Below, piece by piece: positions 42,807-53,133 of a DNA stretch of 64,000 nucleotides (within the stretch, counting starts at the first letter, position 1; the number at the start of each line of letters is the position of its first letter). Source of the DNA: Valencia hispanica. Taxonomy: Eukaryota; Chordata; Actinopteri; Cyprinodontiformes; Valenciidae. Position numbers and translations under genes: made by a program. The notes beneath the pieces are model-generated. The model ran no database searches. It was given only the letters and a program-made list of their open reading frames with translations, and was not told the DNA's origin. The DNA is taken from positions 3,594,501 through 3,658,500 of the forward strand of contig OY747702.1 in assembly GCA_963556495.2 (NCBI GenBank), given 5' to 3'.

Positions 42807-45800
42807 TTGAGAACAAACAAAACAGTTAGTTATGCTTCATTTATTTGCTAGTTGTCTTCCATATTGTCACCATACGCTAGTTTCAAATGGGTTTCTGTGT
42901 GTCCTTCTCTGAGTGAACCAAGAAAATAAATCAGCATTCTCATGTGCTATATGCCGTTCTTCTGTGTGTCTTAACATTCCTATGAAATAACACCACCAAA
43001 AAGCTGTAAAAATAAAAGTACTGGATAGCAGAAAAACCTCATAGTTACTATCTCTCCCTTCAAGCAGTCTCTATAGAAAAGTGGTTCTCCTGGTTCTCTT
43101 CACTGAAGTTGAGACAAGTGGAACTTATTTTATTCACCTCACTTTGTAATCAGTCTGAAACACCACTTTTCTTAGACTGCTTTCCCTATATCTCGTGATG
43201 GTCTATGCTTTTTACAATGGGTTAAGTGTATCTTACTCAGTCTCTACAGCCGTTGGTGTGGTCAAAAATACCTGGAATGGCTCCTTTCGCCAGGGTGATG
43301 ACCAGTTTTCTGTTTACTGCTTTAATCAGCTCACTTCTTCCTGCAGGAATATAGGATCATCAGGCATATGATTAGTTTGCATTTATAACTTATTTACTTT
43401 TTAGTATTTTGATCATGAAAACCACCAGATCTTAATCACATTGTTTTTCAAAAGAGAGTATACCAAACTAAGGAATTCTGTATCTATGCCCATAGATTAT
43501 TTCAAATATAATGAGGCCAATATTCAAATTTGGTGTTATATGCATGTATAGTTTACTAAATCAAGACAATATCCAATTTTGTCCTTTTTCATCCATTGCT
43601 TTTTTTCAATTTGCAACATCTTTATCATAAAAACATACATCAGTTTGTAAATGTGTCTCTTATTTTAATATACCAAACTGTAGGAGGGTGTAAGGTCACC
43701 GTACCCCTGTTCCACAATGTTGGCCAAAAACATGCAAGGTTGAATTTGGATCTTTTGCTAGCAATAATATAATTATTTTATCTGATTACAAACTTCAGTT
43801 AAAACTTTAATTTCTCTTTTTCCAAGTAGAACAATTCTTTGGTAGCTTTCCCGTTTCAAGAGTTTTATGAAAATCTACAATTTGGATTATTCATTTATCC
43901 CCTACAGAGAACATGTCTAACTTCAAGTAAAATAGGAAATCTCTTCCTAACAAATTAATAAACAATTTAGAGATAATATGATTACCACTACAGATTCTTC
44001 CTGTAGTTAAATCTATTATTTTTATTTCATTTTTCTAACAACTCAATCTCATTTTTTGTAGTGGAAAACAAAATTCCTCTAAATTCATAATTTTCTTCCG
44101 ATCTGACTTCAATCACTTCTTCAAATTCTGTCAATGAGATAATCAGCAACTGATATTTCCACAATAAAACATCACATCTCTATTCCTTGCTCTCTGCTTA
44201 TCTGCTCCTTCATAAAGATTCTACAAATTAGCTTATTATTATGATTATGTGATGTGATTATGTGGAAGCGTCTGTTGCTAGATGTCCAAAACCTGGTCCC
44301 ATTATTCAACTCAGATTGGGCGAGGGCCGGCAACCTCTCCCAATCTCAGGTGTAGGTCCAGACATCTTTCCTGCTTAATTAGACCCTTAAGTTTATCCCA
44401 TTAACAACAACTCCATTGAGCATAAATATTGAAGTGCGCTTATACTAAGTGTGCTACAGTAACTAAAGTTGCATTTTGGAGTGAATTCTGTACTACGGTA
44501 ATCCCGTAATGAAAAATTCCTCTCTTTTTTGCAATCTCTAACCCAGCGCATTACAAGATTGTTTCCATTCAACAGGTATCTTATCTGTCATTAAAATGTT
44601 AGAAGCAAGTAATTGAAGCTGCCGCTTGTTACAAAGAGTAAATCCACGTAGCCACCCAGCTGCTACCCCACAGGACCTGTACACATCCGCCTTAATTTCA
44701 AAATAAAATCACTCTGCTCCTAATCCATCATTGTTAAACCATTTCTTCTCTACTATATGAGAGATCTCCCAGACATCCCATGAATATCATTAAAAATATT
44801 AGCTAAGTTATTTTTTATTATTATAACAATTGCCGATGCACTTAAGAAATCCCAACCTTTTGGATACAGAGCTGCACGCAGCTCATAAAACATAGTCCCC
44901 CCCTTATCAGCTAGCGGGGGGAGGTGTGTTCCTTCCCTTCTGCCTTCCTGCCGTTTACTGGCAAGTTGGATAACCTTTACCAATTTTGAAGCACATGATG
45001 GATCTGGTTTTGGTGCCGAAATGTCAGGAAAGCAATAAAAATTCAAACAAGTCTTTTCTCTCAGAAAGCGCATTTACCGGTGCTGGCGCACCCCACCACA
45101 GTTGGTTTGTTTATTAAGAGAACAACTAATGACCCATTGTTGAGGGAAAGAAGGGGGGTCTTGTTTGTTATCAGAACGGCCCTTCCTTGAGTGGAAGGGG
45201 GAAGGGGGTCGCTTGTTTGAGATAAGTCATCTAGAACAGGGTAAAAGTTTACCCTGCTCTTCATAGGATTTTTTTTAAAATATGGAAGTGAGAGTTTTCT
45301 CTTTTGCTTTCTTTCGGTAGAACTTTAGGAGAAAACAGAAAGTTTAAAACATTTTTCATCCTCCCGGGTACTAGAAACACATCTGCTCTTGTATTAGTTG
45401 TTTATTACCCATCACGACCCAACACCCCCCTTTTTCTCTTACTTTGCTCCTTTAAGCGGAATTCCTTAGTTTGAAACGCCCAATGCATATTCTTCAATTT
45501 TTGATCTTTTTAGTTTTATTTTTAGATCGCAACTACCAAGAAGTGCGTGAAATTACTCAGTTAATCGTCCTTCAAATTCATAATCTTTTATTTGTTTTAA
45601 AGAAATGTTGTACTGTCTTTTCTTTTACATAAATTTTGCATCTCTTTTAAATCTTCTTTGCTATTTTCCCCATATTTCGATAAGTTACATTTTGCTGTTT
45701 TTATTTTTCATTTTTAAATATTTATAATTCCCATGTTAATGAATTAAATTCAGCTTTTATTTCTCTTTTATCTGATCTATTTATCTTATCACAGTGCTTT

Positions 45801-46780
45801 TTACTCAATTTTCTAACCATGAGACTCTTCTCAGCCTACTTCAGCAGCTTCAAAAGGAAGAAATCTCCATTCACACACACAATCACACAACCGGTTTATC
45901 ACACATTAATATCATTATGTATTTATTATCATGTTTTTTCTTTACTAGTATTATTATTATTTATATATTATTATTTCTAATTGAGATCCCAGACCTCTGC
46001 GTGCTTTGGAGTCCAGCCCCAGTCATATTTTATTTTACCATGGATTTTCGTTGTGAGATCCCGGATCATCACGCAAAGATCCCTGATCTTTTATCTTTAT
46101 TTGCAAAATCCCAAACATGCATTAAAAAGGTCCCGGACCTAGTTATTTCTCTTTTCTCATTCTTTCACGCATCAAAGTTTGTACTCACTGGCTGGTGTCC
46201 TTGTGAAGGAAGACTCCGTCACCAACTGTTGCTCCGGGAGGAACTCCACGGATCCACGTTGAGCTGGAGGGCTCCAGGATCCAGCTGGTTCCTAACCAGG
46301 CAGTGCACAGGCTCTCAGCAGCCTGCGGTTCCTCCCAGAGAGCCAGTCAGATTTGGTATCCTGCTCGAAGGAACAAGAAATGCCAGGGTTGAAATCGCTC
46401 TCTGATCTCTGTGTTTTGTATTTAGACATTCTGTGGGTCTCAATCCATGAGCTGATCTACCCGTGGCCTTCCTATTTGTTCCGAACACGCAAGCTTTCAA
46501 TAAGAAGCGTCCTAGCTTACCTAGGGCAGGCCACACCCTGAGTTTACCGACCCGGTCGGCGTCTATTTACCTCAGTAGAAACAGAAATCAACATTTACCG
46601 GAGAACTACAGACAGAACATAAATTTACATTAGTCAATCTTGCGCATCGTGTGGCAGCACTTACCAAATGACTTCAGACCCGGGTCACTTCCGTCCTTCG
46701 ATCTCCAGTATCTGTCGATCACAACAATTTCAACAAAATCCTATTATTCCAAACTCACGTTTTCCTTTGCTCCTCCAGAA

Positions 46781-46798
46781 ATCACGTCGGGATCACCA
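46781..46798 (-). promoter_or_regulatory. ERV-B primer-binding site (tRNA-Trp type)
   Basis: On the minus strand TGGTGATCCCGACGTGAT lies three bases after the LTR end. It has one mismatch to the tRNA-Trp complement that is perfect in ERV-A at 18094-18111. Confidence 0.7.
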
Positions 46799-47369
46799 TT
46801 TTGTTGGAAAGGTTTTTTCACTCTAATCTAAAGCCGGGCCCTAACCAATTTGGTGCCCTAGGCAAGATTTTTAGTGGCGCCCCCTTGCATCGCAGTACAG
46901 TACTTGCCCTCCTAGTGTACATATACTCACAAGAAACTTAATAGCTTTGTTTTAGACATTCTTTTATTTAAATAAAACAATTGCACATTCAATATACTAA
47001 TTACAATAATAATAAAGAAACGAATATAAAAATGAACTCAAAATATGAAATACAATATAGATAACTTACACAAAGTATTGAATTTAAATACTCCCAAAAT
47101 GAAAAGTGTAAACAAGTGACATTAACTTAAATACAATAAAAAATACGGCACTGTGCAAAATAAGACATTAGTATCTTATCTAATCTATTATATATATATA
47201 TATCTTATCTAACTTCTTAGTATGTTTAAGTAGGCACAAAAATACTACAAGGATTTGAATAAAAAAAAAAAAGAAAAAATGATCTTAAAAACAGCTCTAT
47301 TTGTGTTTTTGGTCCTGCCTTAAATTACTTCAGAAACTACACCACCACCTCCTTAATCTCACATGACTT

Positions 47370-47640
47370 GCTACAGCTTGACTTTCCTGGATTTTCTTAA
47401 GGCAAAGTCATCTACAACATCATATGACAACTGATTAGAGACCACATGTCTGATGCTTGTGATGGCAAGTCCACTGAGACGTTCTTCCATCATAGTAGAT
47501 CTCAGGTAAGTTTTAATCAGTTTGAGAAGCTTCTTTCAGCAGCAGCTACTGTAACAGGAAGAGTGGCAGAGATTTTCAAAGCAACCCACATGTTGGGGTA
47601 CATTTCTGCCAGCTTCTTCACATGCAGGAAGGTCAAAAGC
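47370..47640 (-). pseudogene. hAT transposase C-terminal dimerisation domain
   Basis: On the minus strand the hATC signature can be read: AEMYPNMWVALKISATLPVT, VAAAERSF, then after a one-base shift KLIKTYLRSTMMEERLSGLA and SNQLSYDVVDDFALRKSRKV before a stop. This domain mediates transposase oligomerisation. The frameshift is at about 47525. The catalytic core is absent. Confidence 0.8.
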
Positions 47641-47685
47641 ACTTGATGCTGCTGACGTGGAGGCGAAAAGAGGAGCACTTGATGC

Positions 47686-47733
47686 ACCTTGAATCACCTT
47701 GTTGTTGAAAGTGTGCTATACAAATAAAATTGC
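47686..47733 (+). mobile_element. 48-bp L2 3'-end micro-insertion
   Basis: It matches the last ~50 bp of the L2 copies (CACCTTGAATCACCTTGTTG... ACAAATAAAATTGCCTTG). It is flanked by CTTGATGC at 47678-47685 and 47734-47741. Removing it restores the 36-bp repeat register of the host hAT sequence. It is an extremely 5'-truncated L2 insertion. Confidence 0.7.
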
Positions 47734-47735
47734 CT

Positions 47736-47850
47736 TGATGCTACTGAGGTGGAGGCAACAGGAGGAGCGCTTGATGCTACTGAGGTGGAGGCAACAGGAG
47801 GAGCGAATGATGCTACTGAGGTGGAGGCAACAGGAGGAGCGCTTGATGCT
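47736..47850 (-). repeat. 36-bp coding-type tandem repeat in hAT
   Basis: Three near-identical 36-bp units (TTGATGCTACTGAGGTGGAG GCAACAGGAGGAGCGC). On the minus strand each encodes a 12-residue Ala/Ser/Pro/Val unit (APPVASTSVASS), so the repeat keeps frame. It lies in the frame 47694-48047. Confidence 0.8.
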
Positions 47851-48481
47851 GCTGCATCACTGCTGGTTTGTGCTGCTGAGGTGGAGGCAACAGAGGAATT
47901 GGGAAGGGTGGGACTGAGAAACCTCAGCAGCGCATCTGAAGACAGAAGAGGAGTATGTGACACCAGTCTAATAATAATAAATAACACATAATTTAAAAAA
48001 TTATTTATAAAATGAAATATAAATGAGAAACCTAGAGATAAATACAAGATGTAGACTATAGTGTATAATATACAATGTATTTTTTCAGATACAAATTATA
48101 TTAGTAATTCATATATTAGTAATAATTAAATTTATTGTCATTACAATGAAATTCTAATTAGCAGACTGCAAAAGAATCAGTAAACGGCAGTATAATATTG
48201 CATGTGGGAATGCTAAGTTATGCTCTAACATTAATGTTTTATTTATGCCAATGAAATGAACATTAATACACCTGCTGATTAGATATAATATTTACACATT
48301 TGTCTGAGGAAGGTACTCATAGTACTATTTTCCATAATAATAGCGCTAGGCTTATCTGTTAGAACCATTGACTATTAATATTTTGGTTAGAACTAGCAGA
48401 TAGCACTGGCTATTTATAGATTATACAATACATTATTGATCATCATTCTGTAACATCAAAATAATATCATTAACATCATCT

Positions 48482-48712
48482 TTACTGTAACATTACCTTT
48501 GTCGCGTTTTTCCTCCTCTTTTTTTTCCTCCCCTGGGCACCAGATAATTTGGGACTCTTTGACATTAACTTTTTTTTACGCAAATAAAAACGAAAACCGA
48601 ATGGCAGCCGGGTTAAAGAAGTCTGATTGGTGGAGGTGGTTTCACATCCTGCTTTGTGGCGCGTCATGTTTTGTTCTGCACCGTGAGCTAAGTGTATGTG
48701 TGATCCCTTCAA
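48482..48712 (-). pseudogene. hAT transposase N-terminal segment
   Basis: The minus-strand frame includes MSKSPKLSGAQGRKKKRRKN, a basic N-terminal stretch of a type seen at the start of fish hAT transposases (SGA-x-x-RKKR). Upstream residues of the frame are probably 5' UTR. The link to the C-terminal domain is lost by internal deletion. Confidence 0.5.
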
Positions 48713-49369
48713 GTACCCCCTGGTAGCGCTATAGGAAGAACTTATAAGAGAAAGTCAAGGCCATGTAAATCCCATTATTGCTCCCCACGATACAGTGTCA
48801 ATGGAGTACAATAAAGGCAGAAAGTTCCTTACGCGGCTTTGGCGCCCCCAAGAGTACACGTCGCCCTTACCATTTGCCTATACTGCCTATGCCACGGGCC
48901 GGCCCCGTCTAAAGCCTCTCATAAAGGAACAGACACCCATTTAATTTAATGACCCCTAGGCTCTCTCGGGCTTTTACTTCACCTTCCAGCGTGCTCGTTC
49001 ATTTCTGAAAAAAGGAGCAATAAGAACAACAATTATATTTTAACAGCGAGACATCGTTCGCTGGGCTCAGTTCTCTTAACTGGGCCCAGATCTACGTCAG
49101 CATAGAGTTTTTATTGAAACAGGAGTTGGCAGGAAACCCCTCCCACATAGATCTTTGTTCACAGAATAATGGTCAAAGCTTCTTCACATAAGGAACACAT
49201 GATGTAGTACATTCTTCTTGATTGTTCACGGTTTCTAAGTGTTGCCACATGCACTACAGAATTAAACCCTCATACAACAAAATAAATGTACTCTCAACAT
49301 TTACAAAATTTTTATCTCTTCACACACTTGACTCAAAATCATAAGTAAAATATGATTATTATTCTAACA

Positions 49370-50117
49370 GAGACCTTGTTGGAGAGTGGCAACCCAGCTT
49401 AGGTTCGTAGATGTACAGGAGGCTTTTGGGGAGGGGATGATACATGAAGGAGGATCAGAGGTGAGATACGGGAAACAATGGAAACTACCTCTGATGGTAA
49501 GAAGGGGTTAGATCTTACTTGAGAGAGAAGATGAGGAACGCCAAAGGTGACTGGCAGAAGTGTGGAGTGCAAGATGGTTCTTTTCCTCTTTCTTGATTAT
49601 AGTAGCAGGTGGACATAATGGAGCTCGAGGGCAGACAGGCAAGTGAGGAAGGCGAGAATCCAGCGAAAGGATCCTCGGAGTGCTTGCAGGAGGAGCAGCG
49701 AAGAAGGCCGACCAGAGATCCAAGAAAAAGCAGACTCTGATGAGCTGCGGCTGCAGCGGGAGGCGAACCGGTTAAGAGACTTGCAAGGAAGCAGCTAGAA
49801 CACTCGGTGCTGACATGCTGCAGCAGGAGATCCACCGGTTCAGGAACTCAGGAGGAAACAGCAATAACTACGAGGAAGAAACATAGGTAAGTATTTACTC
49901 AGAAGTTCACATGGAAGAGCTGAGCTGGCCTGATTACCAATCTGTGGAGTCTAATCATCTGGCGTCTACTTCAGGATTCCGGTCTTCTTTTAAGGCTCCT
50001 CCTTAATTGCAGCTGATGAGGTGCAGCTGGCCCTGCCTGCCTGTCACACCCTGAGAAGGAAAAGGTAAGCATGCACACACACAATCTGCGCACAAACACA
50101 CATAATCTACCAGTGGG
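49370..50117 (-). repeat. Gypsy-type LTR (reverse), diverged
   Basis: On the minus strand it shares the order TGTGCGCAGATTG, AGGGTGTGACAGGC, CCAGCTGCACC, a CCTTAAAAGAAG TATA-like box and AGTAGACGCCAGATG with the LTR at 56966-57202. The rest is U/R-like low-complexity. It abuts the ERV-B LTR start. Frames here (49508-49835) have no domain. Confidence 0.5.
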
Positions 50118-50307
50118 TATACTCTTATAGTCTAGTGGGGCATGTTCTAGTCAGCTCAGGTTCAACAGAAAAACAACGAGGGTCTTATCAATCTGTTTTC
50201 TAACACTTTATTTTAAAAATCATAAATACAGACTGTTAAAAAGGGATATCATAACTTATGTATACTATAGACATTTTTCAATTATTAAATAAGACATTTT
50301 TCAATTA
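50118..50307. other. Short AT-rich spacer
   Basis: Nothing recognised. It contains a direct repeat of AATAAGACATTTTTCAATTATT-type sequence just left of 50308. Confidence 0.5.
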
Positions 50308-51106
50308 TTAACCCTTCACCGGTCAAGTAATTATATTTAGTAACTTCTGCATACGTTATAAATGACATCACTGCGGCTTTTCACGGGCTCTTACAATCAC
50401 GTGATTTCACTCAAAGAATCAGCGGAGATCAAGCTCATCAGTTCGCACCATTGCGGCTCTTGACCACTCAGCGGGGGTCCGTCATGCGCCAAACATTAGT
50501 GTGCTTCCTGAACTGGAAAAGTGTGATCCTGTTGCTCGCTGCGGTCTCATGTTTGCTGTTGGTTCGTTAAAACTAATGATGGTAAGTTTATGAAGCTCTC
50601 ACATTACATGGTTGACTAGCTGTGCTAAAAAAAGATATATGTGTTTGTATAAGTTAAACTTCATGAAATAGGTGAAATCATAGCATGGAAATCAGAGGTA
50701 CCATATTTGATCATAAAAGTAAAAAGGGACCGGCATTACTTATGTCTATTTTTAGACATATGCCCAATGAGTCAAGTATGACATACTTGATAGGTTGTTG
50801 TTGTTCCTGTTGTTTTTTACCTAACAAGCACTGTAAGTTAAGATAATACATCAAAATTGTACCTTAATGTTTTAGGACATTTTGCAGTCTTTTAGTGAGA
50901 AATAAATCCCATGTAAAATAATTATAAATCTACAAATACTCAATATGAGTTGTTTTTTTTTATTATCTCATAGCTGTTACCTCATACCTGAATTACATAG
51001 GTTTATTGCTCTGATATGTCACTAGACATTAGTAAATCATGTGAATTTCAAATACTTATATCACTGACAACAGTAGTACTGTCAGGATTTTGTCATTAAA
51101 AAAATG

Positions 51107-51890
51107 AAGTTGCAGCCCTCAACTGATGTTGATGTTGTCATCTTGTGTTTTGGCATGAAAGCGCCAAGTTCCACCTATCTACCAATGACGAAGTCAGTAG
51201 TTTTTCGGCATCGGGGTTGCCAGCTCTGCTCTAGTTACTAAAGCTACAAAAGTGTTTTGGATAAAAAACGTCTAACGTTACTACACCTAAAACACCTCGT
51301 TATCATTCAGAAATATGTCTTGACAAAGTCCAAAATTAAACAAGGATTTGTAGAGGAGATGCCTTTGCAAGATGGAGATGGCTGAAAACAGAGAAGAATT
51401 TAAAGACAGATGCCAGTTGCTAATTTTCTCCTGGAAAGGTAAGTTAATCTATGTTTGGCTAAATTGTACTTAATGTAAATGCACATTTCAAATATATATT
51501 CATATATATAGACAGTTGAACAAATTTATGCATGTTTGTGCATAGTAAAGTTACATTAGCGGATATGGAGGAGGAGGGTTATTGAATTGAAAAGGTAATG
51601 AATTGTTTGGGAAATAAAAATGGTGAGTCGTCATTGCTAACATTAGCAATCCATTATCAGAGATCATTTCTCATTATAATTAAACATAAATAAAAGGGGG
51701 AAAAACTCACTGAGTAGGATTCGTCACTTGCCATTGGAAGCTCCTTGTAGAAGCCTACGTTCCTGCTAGATCCTGCAGCCTATTTGGCAACCTCAAGTCA
51801 GGGGGAGGGGATACACTGCCCTACAGTAATTTGAAAGTGGTTGCATTACCAATTGACCACAATCTTACATACGGCTCTTCTAAGTATGTT
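51107..51890 (+). repeat. ~780-bp repeat, copy 1 of an inverted pair
   Basis: It matches 55437-56215 in reverse over its whole length, from GCAGCCCTCAACTGATGTTG to CACAATCTTACATACGGCT. Shared blocks include ATGCCTTTGCAAGATGGAGA, TGGCTGAAAACAGAGAAGAA, TTGCTAACATTAGCAATCCA and TTGCCATTGGAAGCTCCTTG. There is no ORF. The termini are not obviously inverted. Probably a nonautonomous DNA element of a common fish family. Confidence 0.75.
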
Positions 51891-52149
51891 ACTTAATATT
51901 TTTGTTCATAATAAGGGTAACAGCAGAGGTGGGTAGAGTAGCGAAAAATTGTACTCAAGTTAGATAGAGTAAAAAAGTATTAGGTGAAAAGCATACTTGA
52001 GTGTGAGTTACTGATTATAAAATCTAATTTAGTTATTTAAAATGATGTCCTCAGACAGACAAAAAAATATAAAGTTATTTTAAAACTGGTATTTTAAAGA
52101 GTAAAGAAAACAAACTTAAAGCAATGTCCCCCTGAGATCTGAACAAGCC

Positions 52150-52796
52150 ATGGGTACCACAAACCAGATTGTTTATGTACTGGCCAGTACCGTGTCATTC
52201 CCCATCACCACTTCCATCTTTGCTGACAATGTTTTCCTTAGCTTGGAGCTTGTGCGGCACCTCAGGAGCCAGAACTGTAGGTACACCGGAACTGCAAGGG
52301 ACAACAGAGTTGGACATCCTCCACTCAAGTCCATCAAGTAGATAAAGGAAAAAGCTGTCCCTCGTGGTATGTGTGACTATGTTGCCACTAACGATGGTAT
52401 CCTGGCCCACAGGTGGAAGGATAACAAAGTTGCCGCTCTGCTGTCAACAGACATGGGAGTTGAACTTATGTCTTCTGTCTACAGGTATTAAGGTTTTTTT
52501 TTTCTTATTCTTTTGGATGTAATTGGTGTCTCTGCATTTTTTTATATCAGGTAATTATTTTCATCTATTTATTTCCATTGGTTTTTGTTATTCTTTTACT
52601 TTATACTTTCATATTGATCTGTTGGAACACCCAGAATTCACTAATGTTGATCAATAAATGAAGTTCTCCAGATTTACAAAGAAGCCTGTGAGCTATCCAG
52701 CAGCAATCAGGAGCTACAATGCCAACATGGGTGGCATTACTAAGAGTGGTTTGCAAGACCCACCTCTGCCAAAATGCTGTGCACAACTGCTTCACT
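52150..52796 (+). pseudogene. piggyBac transposase fragment
   Basis: 52150-52340 reads TTSIFADNVFLSLELVRHLR, RYTGTARDNRVGHPPLKSIK and a TAG at 52339. The frame then continues with KKAVPRGMCDYVATNDG and AHRWKDNKVAALLSTDMGVE to about 52490. After a 160-bp gap (intron or insertion) a last block at about 52675-52796 has PAAIRSYNANMGGITKSG. In active relatives this motif is NMGGIDKSD, so the Asp residues that complete the DDD centre are lost. The ADN Asp remains. The N-terminal half is missing. Confidence 0.75.
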
Positions 52797-52800
52797 AAAT

Positions 52801-53133
52801 ATCATGACCCAGCGGCCATATCATTCTGTTAATACTGTATAGGCCGTGTTTGGTACATTTTGTTCTGTTTCAGTAAGATGATGAAAAGGTTCAAAAGGGT
52901 CATACAGTATTTTATACAGTTATAAAATATATAACATTCTAAAATTTTCTATATTCAATCCAAAATGGCATTTGTTTGTTCCAAAATTGGCTAGATTATT
53001 CTAAATTGTCTTATAATGTACTATTGTATTGTAAATTAATGTTCATATGAGTTATATATGTTTTTATGTATGTTCTCCCATATACTGTTATGGGATTTTT
53101 TTTTTTCTTACCGGAACAGGGCAGGTGTGTCAT
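52801..53133. other. AT-rich DNA without recognised feature
   Basis: No gene or clear repeat. It contains a T run at about 53096-53107. It may include the lost right end of the piggyBac element. Confidence 0.4.

Larger units (their letters stand above)
39113..46780 (-). mobile_element. ERV-B internal region, decayed
   Basis: It is the reverse copy of the ERV-A family, interrupted by a solo LTR (40129-41487). Collinear blocks include 39640-40128 with 23170-23690, 41488-42830 with 21860-23170, and 43700-46780 with 18100-20450. A stretch at about 44700-45430 is present here but deleted from ERV-A; its frames (44753-45073, 45061-45264) have no recognisable domain. Env-like frames are at 42034-42806. 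No RT motif is visible. Plus-strand frames such as 45794-46405 are shadows. Confidence 0.6.
46836..48908 (-). mobile_element. hAT element, internally deleted
   Basis: 2.07 kb flanked by CTAAAGCC (46828-46835 and 48909-48916), an 8-bp duplication as for hAT. Both ends share GGGCC/GGCGCC-rich related sequence (left GTGCCCTAGGC and GGCGCCCCC; right reversed, GTGGCATAGGC and GGGGGCGCC). The minus strand carries a transposase N-terminal basic segment, a repeat region and the C-terminal dimerisation domain. The central catalytic region is missing. It inserted into the ERV-B 5' LTR, so it is younger than that provirus. Confidence 0.75.
46802..49369 (-). repeat. ERV-B 5' LTR, split by a hAT element
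   Basis: LTR parts are 48917-49369 (start TGTTAGAATAATAATCAT at 49369, minus strand) and 46802-46835 (end TTTCCAACA). Together they make about 490 bp. The hAT element 46836-48908 lies between with an 8-bp duplication. Poly(A) signal AATAAA (minus) is near 49112. Confidence 0.75.
50308..52800 (+). mobile_element. piggyBac-type element, decayed
   Basis: It begins at TTAA (50308-50311) followed by CCCTTCACCGGTCAAG, a piggyBac-like terminus that resembles the left end of the element at 9605. Transposase coding remains at 52150-52796. A ~780-bp repeat (51107-51890) lies between. The right end is not identified. Between 50312 and 51106 I see no ORF. Confidence 0.55.

Noticed and set aside
45794..46405. 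203-codon forward frame over the ERV-B leader
   Set aside because: It is antisense to ERV-B, overlaps the region equivalent to the noncoding ERV-A leader, and has low-complexity Ile/Leu runs.
47678..47741. CTTGATGC duplication being only part of the 36-bp tandem repeat
   Set aside because: Considered as an alternative to a TSD. Removing the 48-bp L2 piece restores one repeat unit exactly, so the insertion model is preferred, though the duplication is not independent of the repeat.
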